NCBI GenBank assembly: GCA_039707655.1
Contig: CM077665.1
Coordinates: 141,237,148-141,301,147, forward strand
Reading direction: 5' to 3'
DNA length: 64,000 nt
DNA from: Elymus sibiricus
Lineage: Eukaryota; Streptophyta; Magnoliopsida; Poales; Poaceae
A program made the translations under genes and the position numbers. Positions 25,685 to 37,505 of the stretch are shown in pieces. The notes under the pieces were generated by a model. It was not told the DNA's origin, did no database searches, and saw nothing but the letters and a program-made list of their open reading frames with translations. Numbering within the stretch: the stretch's first letter is position 1; every line of letters begins with the position of its first letter.

Positions 25685-27373
25685 GTGGGTGAAATGATGA
25701 TACCATACCAAGTTTCAACCTTTTCAGAGTTCATTTGTGGTGCTTTTTAATTTCAGGGTCATTTAGCTCAAAACAATTCATTAAATGCATGAAAAATAGC
25801 AAATGACGTTAGATAGGGTTGAAATTTTAGGATGTGGCTTCTAATGGTTCATATTGAATGCACAAAAAGTCTGGAGTTGAAACAAGTTAAAAAAATTGAA
25901 ATCCTTTTGTAACACACGAGTTTTCCTCCGAAACCCTGATACTTCGAAAGAGATTGTCCATTTTGTACACGAAGTGCATGCAGTTTTTGCCGTAACCCTC
26001 TCAACTTTTTATCACATGCTATGTGGGTGAAATGATGATACCATGCCAAGTTTCAACCTTTTCAGAGTTCATTTGTGGTGCTTTTTAATTTCAGGGTCAT
26101 TTAGCTCAAAACAATTCATTAAATGCATGAAAAATAGCAAATGAAGTTAGATAGGGTTGAAATTTTAGGATGTGGCTTCTAATGGTTCATATTGAATGCA
26201 CAAAAAGCCTGGAGTTGAAATAAGTTTAAAAAATTGAAATCCTTTTGTAACACACGATTTTTCGTCCGATACCCTCATACTTCGAAAGAGATTGTCCTTT
26301 TTGTACACGAAGTGCACCCAGTTTTTGCCGTAACCCTCTCAACTTTTTAGCACATGTTATGTGGGTGAAATGATGATACCATACCAAGTTTCAACCTTTT
26401 CAGAGTTCATTTGTGGTGCTTTTTAATTTCAGGGTCATTTAGCTCAAAACAATTCATTAAATGCATGAAAAATAGCAAATGACGTTAGATAGGGTTGAAA
26501 TTTTAGGATGTGGCTTCTAATGGTTCATATTGAATGCACAAAAAGTCTGGAGTTGAAACAAGTTAAAAAAATTGAAATCCTTTTGTAAGACACGAGTTTT
26601 CCTCCGAAACCCTGATACTTCGAAAGAGATTGTCCATTTTGTACACGAAGTGCATGCAGTTTTTGCCGTAACCCTCTCAACTTTTTATCACATGCTATGT
26701 GGGTGAAATGATGATACCATGCCAAGTTTCAACCTTTTCAGAGTTCATTTGTGTGCTTTTTAATTTCAGGGTCATTTAGCTCAAAACAATTCATTAAATG
26801 CATGAAAAATAGCAAATGAAGTTAGATAGGGTTGAAATTTTAGCATGTGGCTTCTAATGGTTCATATTGAATGCACAAATAGTCTGGAGTTGAAATAAGT
26901 TTAAAAAATTGAAATCCTTTTGTAACACACGAGTTTTCGTCCGATACCCTCATACTTCGAAAGAGATTGTCCATTTTGTACACGAAGTGCATGCAGTTTT
27001 TGCCGTAACCCTCTCAACTTTTTATCACATGCTATGTGGGTGAAATGATGATACCATGCCAAGTTTCAACCTTTTCAGAGTTCATTTGTGGTGCTTTTTA
27101 ATTTCAGGGTCATTTAGCTCAAAACAATTCATTAAATGCATGAAAAATAGCAAATGAAGTTAGATAGGGTTGAAATTTTAGCATGTGGCTTCTAATGGTT
27201 CATATTGAATGCACAAAAAGTCTGGAGTTGAAATAAGTTTAAAAAATTGAAATCCTTTTGTAACACACGAGTTTTCGTCCGATACCCTCATACTTCGAAA
27301 GAGATTGTCCTTTTTGTACACGAAGTGCACCCAATTATTGCCGTAACCCTCTCAACTTTTTAGCACATGTTAT
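25685..27373 (+). repeat. 5-mer HOR unit, copy 2 (1689 bp)
   Basis: This has the same five monomers and the same tags (agcctgg, gtaagacac, tgtgtgc) at a distance of exactly 1689 bp. One difference noticed is ccaattattg in the D monomer where copies 1 and 3 have ccagttattg. Confidence 0.93.
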
Positions 27374-29062
27374 GTGGGTGAAATGATGATACCATACCAA
27401 GTTTCAACCTTTTCAGAGTTCATTTGTGGTGCTTTTTAATTTCAGGGTCATTTAGCTCAAAACAATTCATTAAATGCATGAAAAATAGCAAATGACGTTA
27501 GATAGGGTTGAAATTTTAGGATGTGGCTTCTAATGGTTCATATTGAATGCACAAAAAGTCTGGAGTTGAAACAAGTTAAAAAAATTGAAATCCTTTTGTA
27601 ACACACGAGTTTTCCTCCGAAACCCTGATACTTCGAAAGAGATTGTCCATTTTGTACACGAAGTGCATGCAGTTTTTGCCGTAACCCTCTCAACTTTTTA
27701 TCACATGCTATGTGGGTGAAATGATGATACCATGCCAAGTTTCAACCTTTTCAGAGTTCATTTGTGGTGCTTTTTAATTTCAGGGTCATTTAGCTCAAAA
27801 CAATTCATTAAATGCATGAAAAATAGCAAATGAAGTTAGATAGGGTTGAAATTTTAGGATGTGGCTTCTAATGGTTCATATTGAATGCACAAAAAGCCTG
27901 GAGTTGAAATAAGTTTAAAAAATTGAAATCCTTTTGTAACACACGATTTTTCGTCCGATACCCTCATACTTCGAAAGAGATTGTCCTTTTTGTACACGAA
28001 GTGCACCCAGTTTTTGCCGTAACCCTCTCAACTTTTTAGCACATGTTATGTGGGTGAAATGATGATACCATACCAAGTTTCAACCTTTTCAGAGTTCATT
28101 TGTGGTGCTTTTTAATTTCAGGGTCATTTAGCTCAAAACAATTCATTAAATGCATGAAAAATAGCAAATGACGTTAGATAGGGTTGAAATTTTAGGATGT
28201 GGCTTCTAATGGTTCATATTGAATGCACAAAAAGTCTGGAGTTGAAACAAGTTAAAAAAATTGAAATCCTTTTGTAAGACACGAGTTTTCCTCCGAAACC
28301 CTGATACTTCGAAAGAGATTGTCCATTTTGTACACGAAGTGCATGCAGTTTTTGCCGTAACCCTCTCAACTTTTTATCACATGCTATGTGGGTGAAATGA
28401 TGATACCATGCCAAGTTTCAACCTTTTCAGAGTTCATTTGTGTGCTTTTTAATTTCAGGGTCATTTAGCTCAAAACAATTCATTAAATGCATGAAAAATA
28501 GCAAATGAAGTTAGATAGGGTTGAAATTTTAGCATGTGGCTTCTAATGGTTCATATTGAATGCACAAATAGTCTGGAGTTGAAATAAGTTTAAAAAATTG
28601 AAATCCTTTTGTAACACACGAGTTTTCGTCCGATACCCTCATACTTCGAAAGAGATTGTCCATTTTGTACACGAAGTGCATGCAGTTTTTGCCGTAACCC
28701 TCTCAACTTTTTATCACATGCTATGTGGGTGAAATGATGATACCATGCCAAGTTTCAACCTTTTCAGAGTTCATTTGTGGTGCTTTTTAATTTCAGGGTC
28801 ATTTAGCTCAAAACAATTCATTAAATGCATGAAAAATAGCAAATGAAGTTAGATAGGGTTGAAATTTTAGCATGTGGCTTCTAATGGTTCATATTGAATG
28901 CACAAAAAGTCTGGAGTTGAAATAAGTTTAAAAAATTGAAATCCTTTTGTAACACACGAGTTTTCGTCCGATACCCTCATACTTCGAAAGAGATTGTCCT
29001 TTTTGTACACGAAGTGCACCCAGTTATTGCCGTAACCCTCTCAACTTTTTAGCACATGTTAT
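27374..29062 (+). repeat. 5-mer HOR unit, copy 3 (1689 bp)
   Basis: This is the third tandem copy with all tags present. The run continues into 29063 as B then A (agcctgg), after which the pattern is lost, so amplification stopped within a fourth copy. Confidence 0.93.
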
Positions 29063-31090
29063 GTGGGTGAAATGATGATACCATACCAAGTTTCAACCTT
29101 TTCAGAGTTCATTTGTGGTGCTTTTTAATTTCAGGGTCATTTAGCTCAAAACAATTCATTAAATGCATGAAAAATAGCAAATGACGTTAGATAGGGTTGA
29201 AATTTTAGGATGTGGCTTCTAATGGTTCATATTGAATGCACAAAAAGTCTGGAGTTGAAACAAGTTAAAAAAATTGAAATCCTTTTGTAACACACGAGTT
29301 TTCCTCCGAAACCCTGATACTTCGAAAGAGATTGTCCATTTTGTACACGAAGTGCATGCAGTTTTTGCCGTAACCCTCTCAACTTTTTATCACATGCTAT
29401 GTGGGTGAAATGATGATACCATGCCAAGTTTCAACCTTTTCAGAGTTCATTTGTGGTGCTTTTTAATTTCAGGGTCATTTAGCTCAAAACAATTCATTAA
29501 ATGCATGAAAAATAGCAAATGAAGTTAGATAGGGTTGAAATTTTAGGATGTGGCTTCTAATGGTTCATATTGAATGCACAAAAAGCCTGGAGTTGAAATA
29601 AGTTTAAAAAATTGAAATCCTTTTGTAACACACGATTTTTCGTCCGATACCCTCATACTTCGAAAGAGATTGTCCTTTTTGTACACGAAGTGCACCCAGT
29701 TTTTGCCGTAACCCTCTCAACTTTTTAGCACATGTTATGTGGGTGAAATGATGATACCATACCAAGTTTCAACCTTTTCAGAGTTCATTTGTGGTGCTTT
29801 TTAATTTCAGGGTCATTTAGCTCAAAACAATTCATTAATTGCATGAAAAATAGCAAATGACGTTAGATAGGGTTGAAATTTTAGGATGTGGCTTCTAATG
29901 GTTCATATTGAATGCACAAAAAGTCTGGAGTTGAAACAAGTTAAAAAAATTGAAATCCTTTTGTAACACACGAGTTTTCCTCCGAAACCCTGATACTTCG
30001 AAAGAGATTGTCCATTTTGTACACGAAGTGCATGCAATTTTTGCCGTAACCCTCTCAACTTTTTATCACATGCTATGTGGGTGAAATGATGATACCATGC
30101 CAAGTTTCAACCTTTTCAGAGTTCATTTGTGGTGCTTTTTAATTTCAGGGTCATTTAGCTCAAAACAATTCATTAAATGCATGAAAAATAGCAAATGAAG
30201 TTAGATAGGGTTGAAATTTTAGGATGTGGCTTCTAATGGTTCATATTGAATGCACAAAAAGTCTGGAGTTGAAATAAGTTTAAAAAATTGAAATCCTTTT
30301 GTAACACACGATTTTTCGTCCGATACCCTCATACTTCGAAAGAGATTGTCCTTTTTGTACACGAAGTGCACCCAGTTTTTGCCGTAACCCTCTCAACTTT
30401 TTAGCACATGTTATGTGGGTGAAATGATGATACCATACCAAGTTTCAACCTTTTCAGAGTTCATTTGTGGTGCTTTTTAATTTCAGGGTCATTTAGCTCA
30501 AAACAATTCATTAATTGCATGAAAAATAGCAAATGAAGTTAGATAGGGTTGAAATTTTAGGATGTGGCTTCTAATGGTTCATATTGAATGCACAAAAAGT
30601 CTGGAGTTGAAACAAGTTAAAAAAATTGAAATCCTTTTGTAACACACGAGTTTTCCTCCGAAACCCTGATACTTCGAAAGAGATTGTCCATTTTGTACAC
30701 GAAGTGCATGCAGTTTTTGCCGTAACCCTCTCAACTTTTTATCACATGCTATGTGGGTGAAATGATGATACCATGCCAAGTTTCAACCTTTTCAGAGTTC
30801 ATTTGTGGTGCTTTTTAATTTCAGGGTCATTTAGCTCAAAACAATTCATTAAATGCATGGAAAATAGCAAATGAAGTTAGATAGGGTTGAAATTTTAGCA
30901 TGTGGCTTCTAATGGTTCATATTGAATGCACAAATAGTCTGGAGTTGAAATAAGTTTAAAAAATTGAAATCCTTTTGTAACACACGAGTTTTCGTCCGAT
31001 ACCCTCATACTTCGAAAGAGATTGTCCATTTTGTACACGAAGTGCATGCAGTTTTTGCCGTAACCCTCTCAACTTTTTATCACATGCTAT
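29063..31090 (+). repeat. Frayed right end of domain I (6 monomers)
   Basis: Monomers start at 29063 (B), 29401 (A, agcctgg), 29739 (B, attaattgc), 30077 (A), 30415 (B with attaattgc but gaagttag) and 30753 (C, atgcatggaaa). The attaattgc change is shared by two B monomers 676 bp apart, which suggests a small dimer duplication. Private substitutions become more frequent towards the domain boundary. Confidence 0.82.
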
Positions 31091-33455
31091 GTGGGTGAAA
31101 TGATGATACCATGCCAAGTTTCAACCTTTTCAGAGTTCATTTGTGGTGCTTTTTAATTTCAGGGTCATTTAGCTCAAAACAATTCATTAAATGCATGAAA
31201 AATAGCAAATGAAGTTAGATAGGGTTGAAATTTTAGGATGTGGCTTCTAATGGTTCATATTGAATGCACAAAAAGTCTGGAGTTGAAATAAGTTAAAAAA
31301 ATTGAAATCCTTTTGTAACACACGAGTTTTCGTCCGAAACACTCATACTTCGAAAGAGATTGTCCATTTTGTACACGAAGTGCATCCAGTTTTTGCCGTA
31401 ACCCTCTCAACTTTTTATCACATGCTATGTGGGTGAAATGATGATACCATGCCAAGTTTCAACCTTTTCAGAGTTCATTTGTTGTGCTTTTTAATTTCAG
31501 GGTCATTTAGCTCAAAACAATTCATTAAATGCATGAAAAATAGCAAATGAAGTTAGATAGGGTTGAAATTTTAGGATGTGGCTTCTAATGGTTCATATTG
31601 AACGCACAAAAATTCTGGAGTTGAAATAAGTTAAAAAAATTGAAATCCTTTTGTAACACACGAGTTTTCGTCCGATACCCTCATACTTCGAAAGAGATTG
31701 TCCATTTTGTACACGAAGTGCACCCAGTTTTTGCCGTAACCCTCTCAAATTTTTAGCACATGTTATGTGGGTGAAATGATGATACCATACCAAGTTTCAA
31801 CCTTTTCAGAGTTCATTTGTGGTGCTTTTTAATTTCAGGGTCATTTAGCTAAAAACAATTCATTAAATGCATGAAAAATAGCAAATGAAGTTAGATAGCG
31901 TTGAAATTTTAGGATGTGGCTTCTAATGGTTCATATTGAATGCACAAAAATTCTGGAGTTGAAATAAGTTAAAAAAATGAAATCCTTTTGTAACACACGA
32001 GTTTTCGTCCGAAACCCTCATACATCGAAAGAGATTGTCCATTTTGTACACGAAGTGCATCCAGTTTTTGCCGTAACCCTCTCAACTTTTTATCACATGC
32101 TATGTGGGTGAAATGATGATACCATGCCAAGTTTCAACCTTTTCAGAGTTCATTTGTGGTGCTTTTTAATTTCAGGGTCATTTAGCTCGAAACAATTCAT
32201 TAAATGCATGAAAAATAGCAAATGACGTTAGATAGGGTTGAAATTTTAGGATGTGGCTTCTAATGGTTCATATTGAATGCACAAAAAGTCTGGAGTTGAA
32301 ATAAGTTAAAAAAATTGAAATCCTTTTGTAACACACGAGTTTTCCTCCGAAACCCTGATACTTCGAAAGAGATTGTCCATTTTGTACACGAAGTGCATGC
32401 AGTTTTTGCCGTAACCCTCTCAACTTTTTATCACATGCTATGTGGGTGAAATGATGATACCATCCCAAGTTTCAACCTTTTCAGAGTTCATTTGTGGTGC
32501 TTTTTAATTTCAGGGTCATTTAGCTCAAAACAATTCATTAAATGCATGAAAAATAGCAAATGAAGTTAGATAGGGTTGAAATTTTAGGATGTGGCTTCTA
32601 ATGGTCCATATTGAATGCACAAAAAGTCTGGAGTTGAAATAAGTTTAAAAAATTGAAATCCTTTTGTAACACACGATTTTTCGTCCGATACCCTCATACT
32701 TCGAAAGAGATTGTCCTTTTTGTACACGAAGTGCACCCAGTTTTTGCCGTAACCCTCTCAACTTTTTAGCACATGTTATGTGGGTGAAATGATGATACCA
32801 TACCAAGTTTCAAACTTTTCAGAGTTCATTTGTGGTGCTTTTTAATTTCAGGGTCATTTAGCTCAAAACAATTCATTAAATGCATGAAAAATAGCAAATG
32901 ACGTTAGATAGGGTTGAAATTTTAGGATGTGGCTTCTAATGGTTCATATTGAATGCACAAAAAGTCTGGAGTTGAAACAAGTTAAAAAAATTGAAATCCT
33001 TTTGTAACACACGAGTTTTCCTCCGAAACCCTGATACTTCGAAAGAGATTGTCCATTTTGTACACGAAGTGCATGCAGTTTTTGCCGTAACCCTCTCAAC
33101 TTTTTATCACATGCTATGTGGGTGAAATGATGATACCATGCGAAGTTTCAACCTTTTCAGAGTTCATTTGTGGTGCTTTTTAATTTCAGGGTCATTTAGC
33201 ACAAAACAATTCATTAAATGCATGAAAAATAGCAAATGAAGTTAGATAGGGTTGAAATTTTAGGATGTGGCTTCTAATGGTTCATATTGAATGCACAAAA
33301 AGTCTGGAGTTGAAATAAGTTTAAAAAATTGAAATCCTTTTGTAACACACGATTTTTCGTCCGATACCCTCATACTTCGAAAGAGATTGTCCTTTTTGTA
33401 CACGAAGTGCACCCAGTTTTTGCCGTAACCCTCTCAACTTTTTAGCACATGTTAT
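31091..33455 (+). repeat. Left flank of the 11-mer duplication (7 monomers)
   Basis: Monomers start at 31091 (F), 31429 (G-like, gttgtgc, gaacgcac), 31767 (E, 337 bp), 32104 (B' with ctcgaaac), 32442 (A, catcccaag, tggtccat), 32780 (B, tcaaactt) and 33118 (A, catgcgaag, gcacaaaac). The block from 31767 on recurs from 41556 at a distance of 9789 bp. Confidence 0.8.
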
Positions 33456-33638
33456 GTGGGTGAAATGATGATACCATACCAAGTTTCAACCTTTTCAGAG
33501 TTCATTTGTGGTGCTTTTTAATTTCAGGGTCATTTAGCTCAAAACAATACATTAAATGCATGAAAAATAGCAAATGACGTTAGATAGGGTTGAAATTTTA
33601 GGATGTGGCTTCTAATGGTTCATATTGAATGCACAAAA

Positions 33639-36600
33639 TGTCTGGAGTTGAAACAAGTTAAAAAAATTGAAATCCTTTTGTAACACACGAGTTTTCCTCC
33701 GAAACCCTGATACTTCGAAAAAGATTGTCCATTTTGTACACGAAGTGCATGCAGTTTTTGCCGTAACCCTCTCAACTTTTTATCACATGCTATGTGGGTG
33801 AAATGATGATACCATGCCAAGTTTCAACCTTTTCAGAGTTCATTTGTGGTGCTTTTTAATTTCAGGGTCATTTAGCTCAAAACAATTCATTAAATGCATG
33901 AAAAATAGCAAATGAAGTTAGATAGGGTTGAAATTTTAGCATGTGGCTTCTAATGGTTCATATTGAATGCACAAATAGTCTGGAGTTGAAATAAGTTTAA
34001 AAAATTGAAATCCTTTTGTAACACACGAGTTTTCGTCCGATACCCTCATACTTCGAAAGAGATTGTCCATTTTGTACACGAAGTGCATGCAGTTTTTGCC
34101 GTAACCCTCTCAACTTTTTATCACATGCTATGTGGGTGAAATGATGATACCATGCCAAGTTTCAACCTTTTCAGAGTTCATTTGTGGTGCTTTTTAATTT
34201 CGGGGTCATTTAGCTCAAAACAATTCATTAAATGCATGAAAAATAGCAAATGAAGTTAGATAGGGTTGAAATTTTAGCATGTGGCTTCTAATGGTTCATA
34301 TTGAATGCACAAAAAGTCTGGAGTTGAAATAAGTTTAAAAAATTGAAATCCTTTTGTAACACACGAGTTTTCGTCCGATACCCTCATACTTCGAAAGAGA
34401 TTGTCCATTTTGTACACGAAGTGCACCCAGTTTTTGCCGTAACCCTCTCAACTTTTTAGCACATGTTATGTGGGTGAAATGATGATACCATACCAAGTTT
34501 CAACCTTTTCAGAGTTCATTTGTAGTGCTTTTTAATTTCAGGGTCATTTTTCTAAAAACAATTCATTAAATGCATGAAAATAGCAAATGAAGTTAGATAG
34601 CGTTGAAATTTTAGGATGTGGCTTCTAATGGTTCATATTGAATGCACAAAAAGTCTGGAGTTGAAATAAGTTAAAAAAATGAAATCCTTTTGTAACACAC
34701 GAGTTTTCGTCCGAAACCCTCATACTTCGAAAGAGATTGTCCATTTTGTACACGAAGTGCATCCAGTTTTTGCCGTAACCCTATCAACTTTTTATCACAT
34801 GCTATGTGGGTGAAATGATGATACCATGCCAAGTTTCAACCTTTTCAGAGTTCATTTGTGGTGCTTTTTAATTTCAGGGTCATTTAGCTCAAAACAATTC
34901 ATTAAATGCATGAAAAATAGCAAATGAAGTTAGATAGGGTTGAAATTTTAGGATGTGGCTTCTAATGGTTCATATTGAATGCACAAAAAGTTTGGAGTTG
35001 AAATAAGTTTAAAAATTGAAATCCTTTTGTAACACACGATTTTTCGTCCGATACCCTCATACTTCGAAAGAGATTGCCCATTTTGTACACGAAGTGCACC
35101 CAGTTTTTGCCGTAACCCTCTCAACTTTTTAGCACATGTTATGTGGGTGAAATGATGATACCATACCAAGTTTCAACCTTTTCATAGTTTATTTGTGGTG
35201 CTTTTTAATTTCAGGGTCATTTAGCTAAAAACAATTCATTAAATGCATGAAAAATAGCAAATGAAGTTAGATAGCGTTGAAATTTTAGGATGTGGCTTCT
35301 AATGGTTCATATTGAATGCACAAAAATTATGGAGTTGAAATAAGTTAAAAAAATGAAATCGTTTTGTAACACACGAGTTTTCGTCCGAAACCCTCATACT
35401 TCGAAAGAGATTGTCCATTTTCTACACGAAGTGCATCCAGTTTTCGCCGTAACCCTCTCAAATTTTTATCACATGCTATGTGGGTGAAATGATGATACCA
35501 TGCCAAGTTTCAACCTTTTCAGAGTTCATTTGTGGTGCTTTTTAATTTCAGGGTCATTTAGCTCAAAACAATTCATTAAATGCATGAAAAATAGCAAATG
35601 AAGTTAGATAGGGTTGAAATTTTAGGATGTGGCTTCTAATGGTTCATATTGAATGCACAAAAAGTCTGGAGTTGAAATAAGTTTAAAAAATTGAAATCCT
35701 TTTGTAACACACGAGTTTTCATCCGATACCCTCATACTTCGAAAGAGATTGTCCATTTTGTACACGAAGTGCACCCAGTTTTTGTCGTAACCCTCTCAAC
35801 TTTTTAGCACATGTTATGTGGGTGAAATGATGATACCATACCAAGTTTCAACCTTTTCAGAGTTCATTTGTGGTGCTTTTTAATTTCAGGGTCATTTAGC
35901 TAAAAACAATTCATTGAATGCATGAAAAATAGCAAATGAAGTTAGATAGCGTTGAAATTTTAGGATGTGGCTTCTAATGGTTCATATTGAATGCACAAAA
36001 AGTATGGAGTTGAAATAAGTTAAAAAATTGAAATCCTTTTGTAACACACGAGTTTTTGTCCGAAACCCTCATACTTCGAAAGAGATTGTCCATTTTGTAC
36101 ACGAAGTGCATCCAGTTTTTGCCGTAACCCTCTCAACTTTTTATCACATGCTATGTGGGTGAAATGATGATACCATGCCAAGTTTCAACCTTTTCAGAGT
36201 TCATTTGTGGTGCTTTTTAATTTCAGGGTCATTTAGCTCAAAACAATTCATTAAATGCATGAAAAATAGCAAATGAAGTTAGATAGGGTTGAAATTTTAG
36301 GATGTGGCTTCTAATGGTTCATATTGAATGCACAAAAAGTCTGGAGTTGAAATAAGTTAAAAAAATTGAAATCCTTTTGTAACACACGAGTTTTCGTCCG
36401 AAACACTCATACTTCGAAAGAGATTGTCCATTTTGTACACGAAGTGCATCCAGTTTTTGCCGTAACCCTCTCAACTTTTTATCACATGCTATGTGGGTGA
36501 AATGATGATACCATGCCAAGTTTCAACCTTTTCAGAGTTCATTTGTGGTGCTTTTTAATTTCAGGGTCATTTAGCTCAAAACAATTCATTAAATGCATGA

Positions 36601-37350
36601 AAAATAGCAAATGAAGTTAGATAGGGTTGAAATTTTAGGATGTGGCTTCTAATGGTTCATATTGAACGCACAAAAATTCTGGAGTTGAAATAAGTTAAAA
36701 AAATTGAAATCCTTTTGTAACACACGAGTTTTCCTCCGAAACCCTCATACTTCGAAAGAGATTGTCCATTTTGTACACGAAGTGCATGCAGTTTTTGCCG
36801 TAACCCTCTCAACTTTTTATCACATGCTATGTGGGTTAAATGATGATACCATGCCAAGTTTCAACCTTTTGAGAGTTCATTTGTGGTGCTTTTTAATTTC
36901 AGGGTCATTTAGCTCAAAACAATTCATTAAATGCATGAAAAATAGCAAATGAAGTTAGATAGGGTTGAAATTTTAGGATGTGGCTTATAATGGTTCATAT
37001 TGAATGCACAAAAAGTCTGGAGTTTAAATAATTTAAAAAATTGAAATCCTTTTGTAACACACGAGTTTTCATCCGATACCCTCATACTTCGAAAGAGATT
37101 GTCCATTTTGTACACGAAGTGCACCCAGTTTTTGTCGTAACCCTCTCAACTTTTTAGCACATGTTATGTGGGTGAAATGATGATACCATACCACGTTTCA
37201 ACCTTTTCAGAGTTCATTTGTGGTGCTTTTTAATTTCAGGGTCATTTAGCTAAAAACAATTCATTGAATGCATGAAAAATAGCAAATGAAGTTAGATAGC
37301 GTTGAAATTTTAGGATGTGGCTTCTAATGGTTCATATTGAATGCACAAAA
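33639..37350 (+). repeat. 11-mer segment, copy 1 (3712 bp)
   Basis: The segment runs from the aaaatgtc marker at 33639 to the same marker at 37351. It holds, in order, B right half, C, D, E (336 bp), A (337), E, A'', E, F, G, X-like (tttaaataattt, 337) and an E'' left half. The length is 11 x 338 less six single-base deletions. Reading it against copy 2 I find about seven substitutions (for example near 34202, 34524 and 36004), about 0.2%. Confidence 0.9.
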
Positions 37351-37505
37351 TGTCTGGAGTTGAAACAAGTTAAAAAAATTGAAATCCTTTTGTAACACAC
37401 GAGTTTTCCTCCGAAACCCTGATACTTCGAAAAAGATTGTCCATTTTGTACACGAAGTGCATGCAGTTTTTGCCGTAACCCTCTCAACTTTTTATCACAT
37501 GCTAT
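37168..37505 (+). repeat. Chimeric E''/B monomer at the 11-mer duplication joint
   Basis: The left part has the E'' markers ccacgtttc, gctaaaaac and gatagcg (c at 37300). The right part has the B markers aaaatgtc (t at 37351), aacaagtta, tcctccgaaaccctgat and gaaaaagatt, identical to the private set of the B monomer at 33456. The type switch lies between 37300 and 37351 and is the recombination joint of the 3712-bp tandem duplication. Confidence 0.88.

Larger units (their letters stand above)
1..31090 (+). repeat. Array domain I: homogeneous A/B/C/D monomers
   Basis: This domain has 92 monomers, nearly all of types A, B, C and D, with very low variation within each type. Over much of it A and B alternate, giving an underlying dimer of about 676 bp, with C and D pairs marking the ends of higher-order units. 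Higher-order period changes along the domain: 7, then 12, 9, 8 and 5 monomers. One E-type monomer (7436-7772) is the only clear representative of the type typical of domain II. The right edge is set where F-type sequence (cgaaacactcat with catcc) first appears in the monomer starting at 31091. I see nothing here except satellite. Confidence 0.9.

Noticed and set aside
34948..35169. 73-codon minus-strand open frame (also 38660 and 46427)
   Set aside because: This is the same satellite frame lengthened by a one-base deletion in the A-run. It is copied with the 11-mer duplication rather than conserved as a gene.
36704..36952. 82-codon plus-strand open frame (also at 40416 and 47507) and the 96-codon frame at 56579
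   Set aside because: These appear only where gtgggttaaatg replaces gtgggtgaaatg in G-like monomers and happen to remove a stop. They overlap minus-strand open frames of the same satellite and have no recognisable domain.
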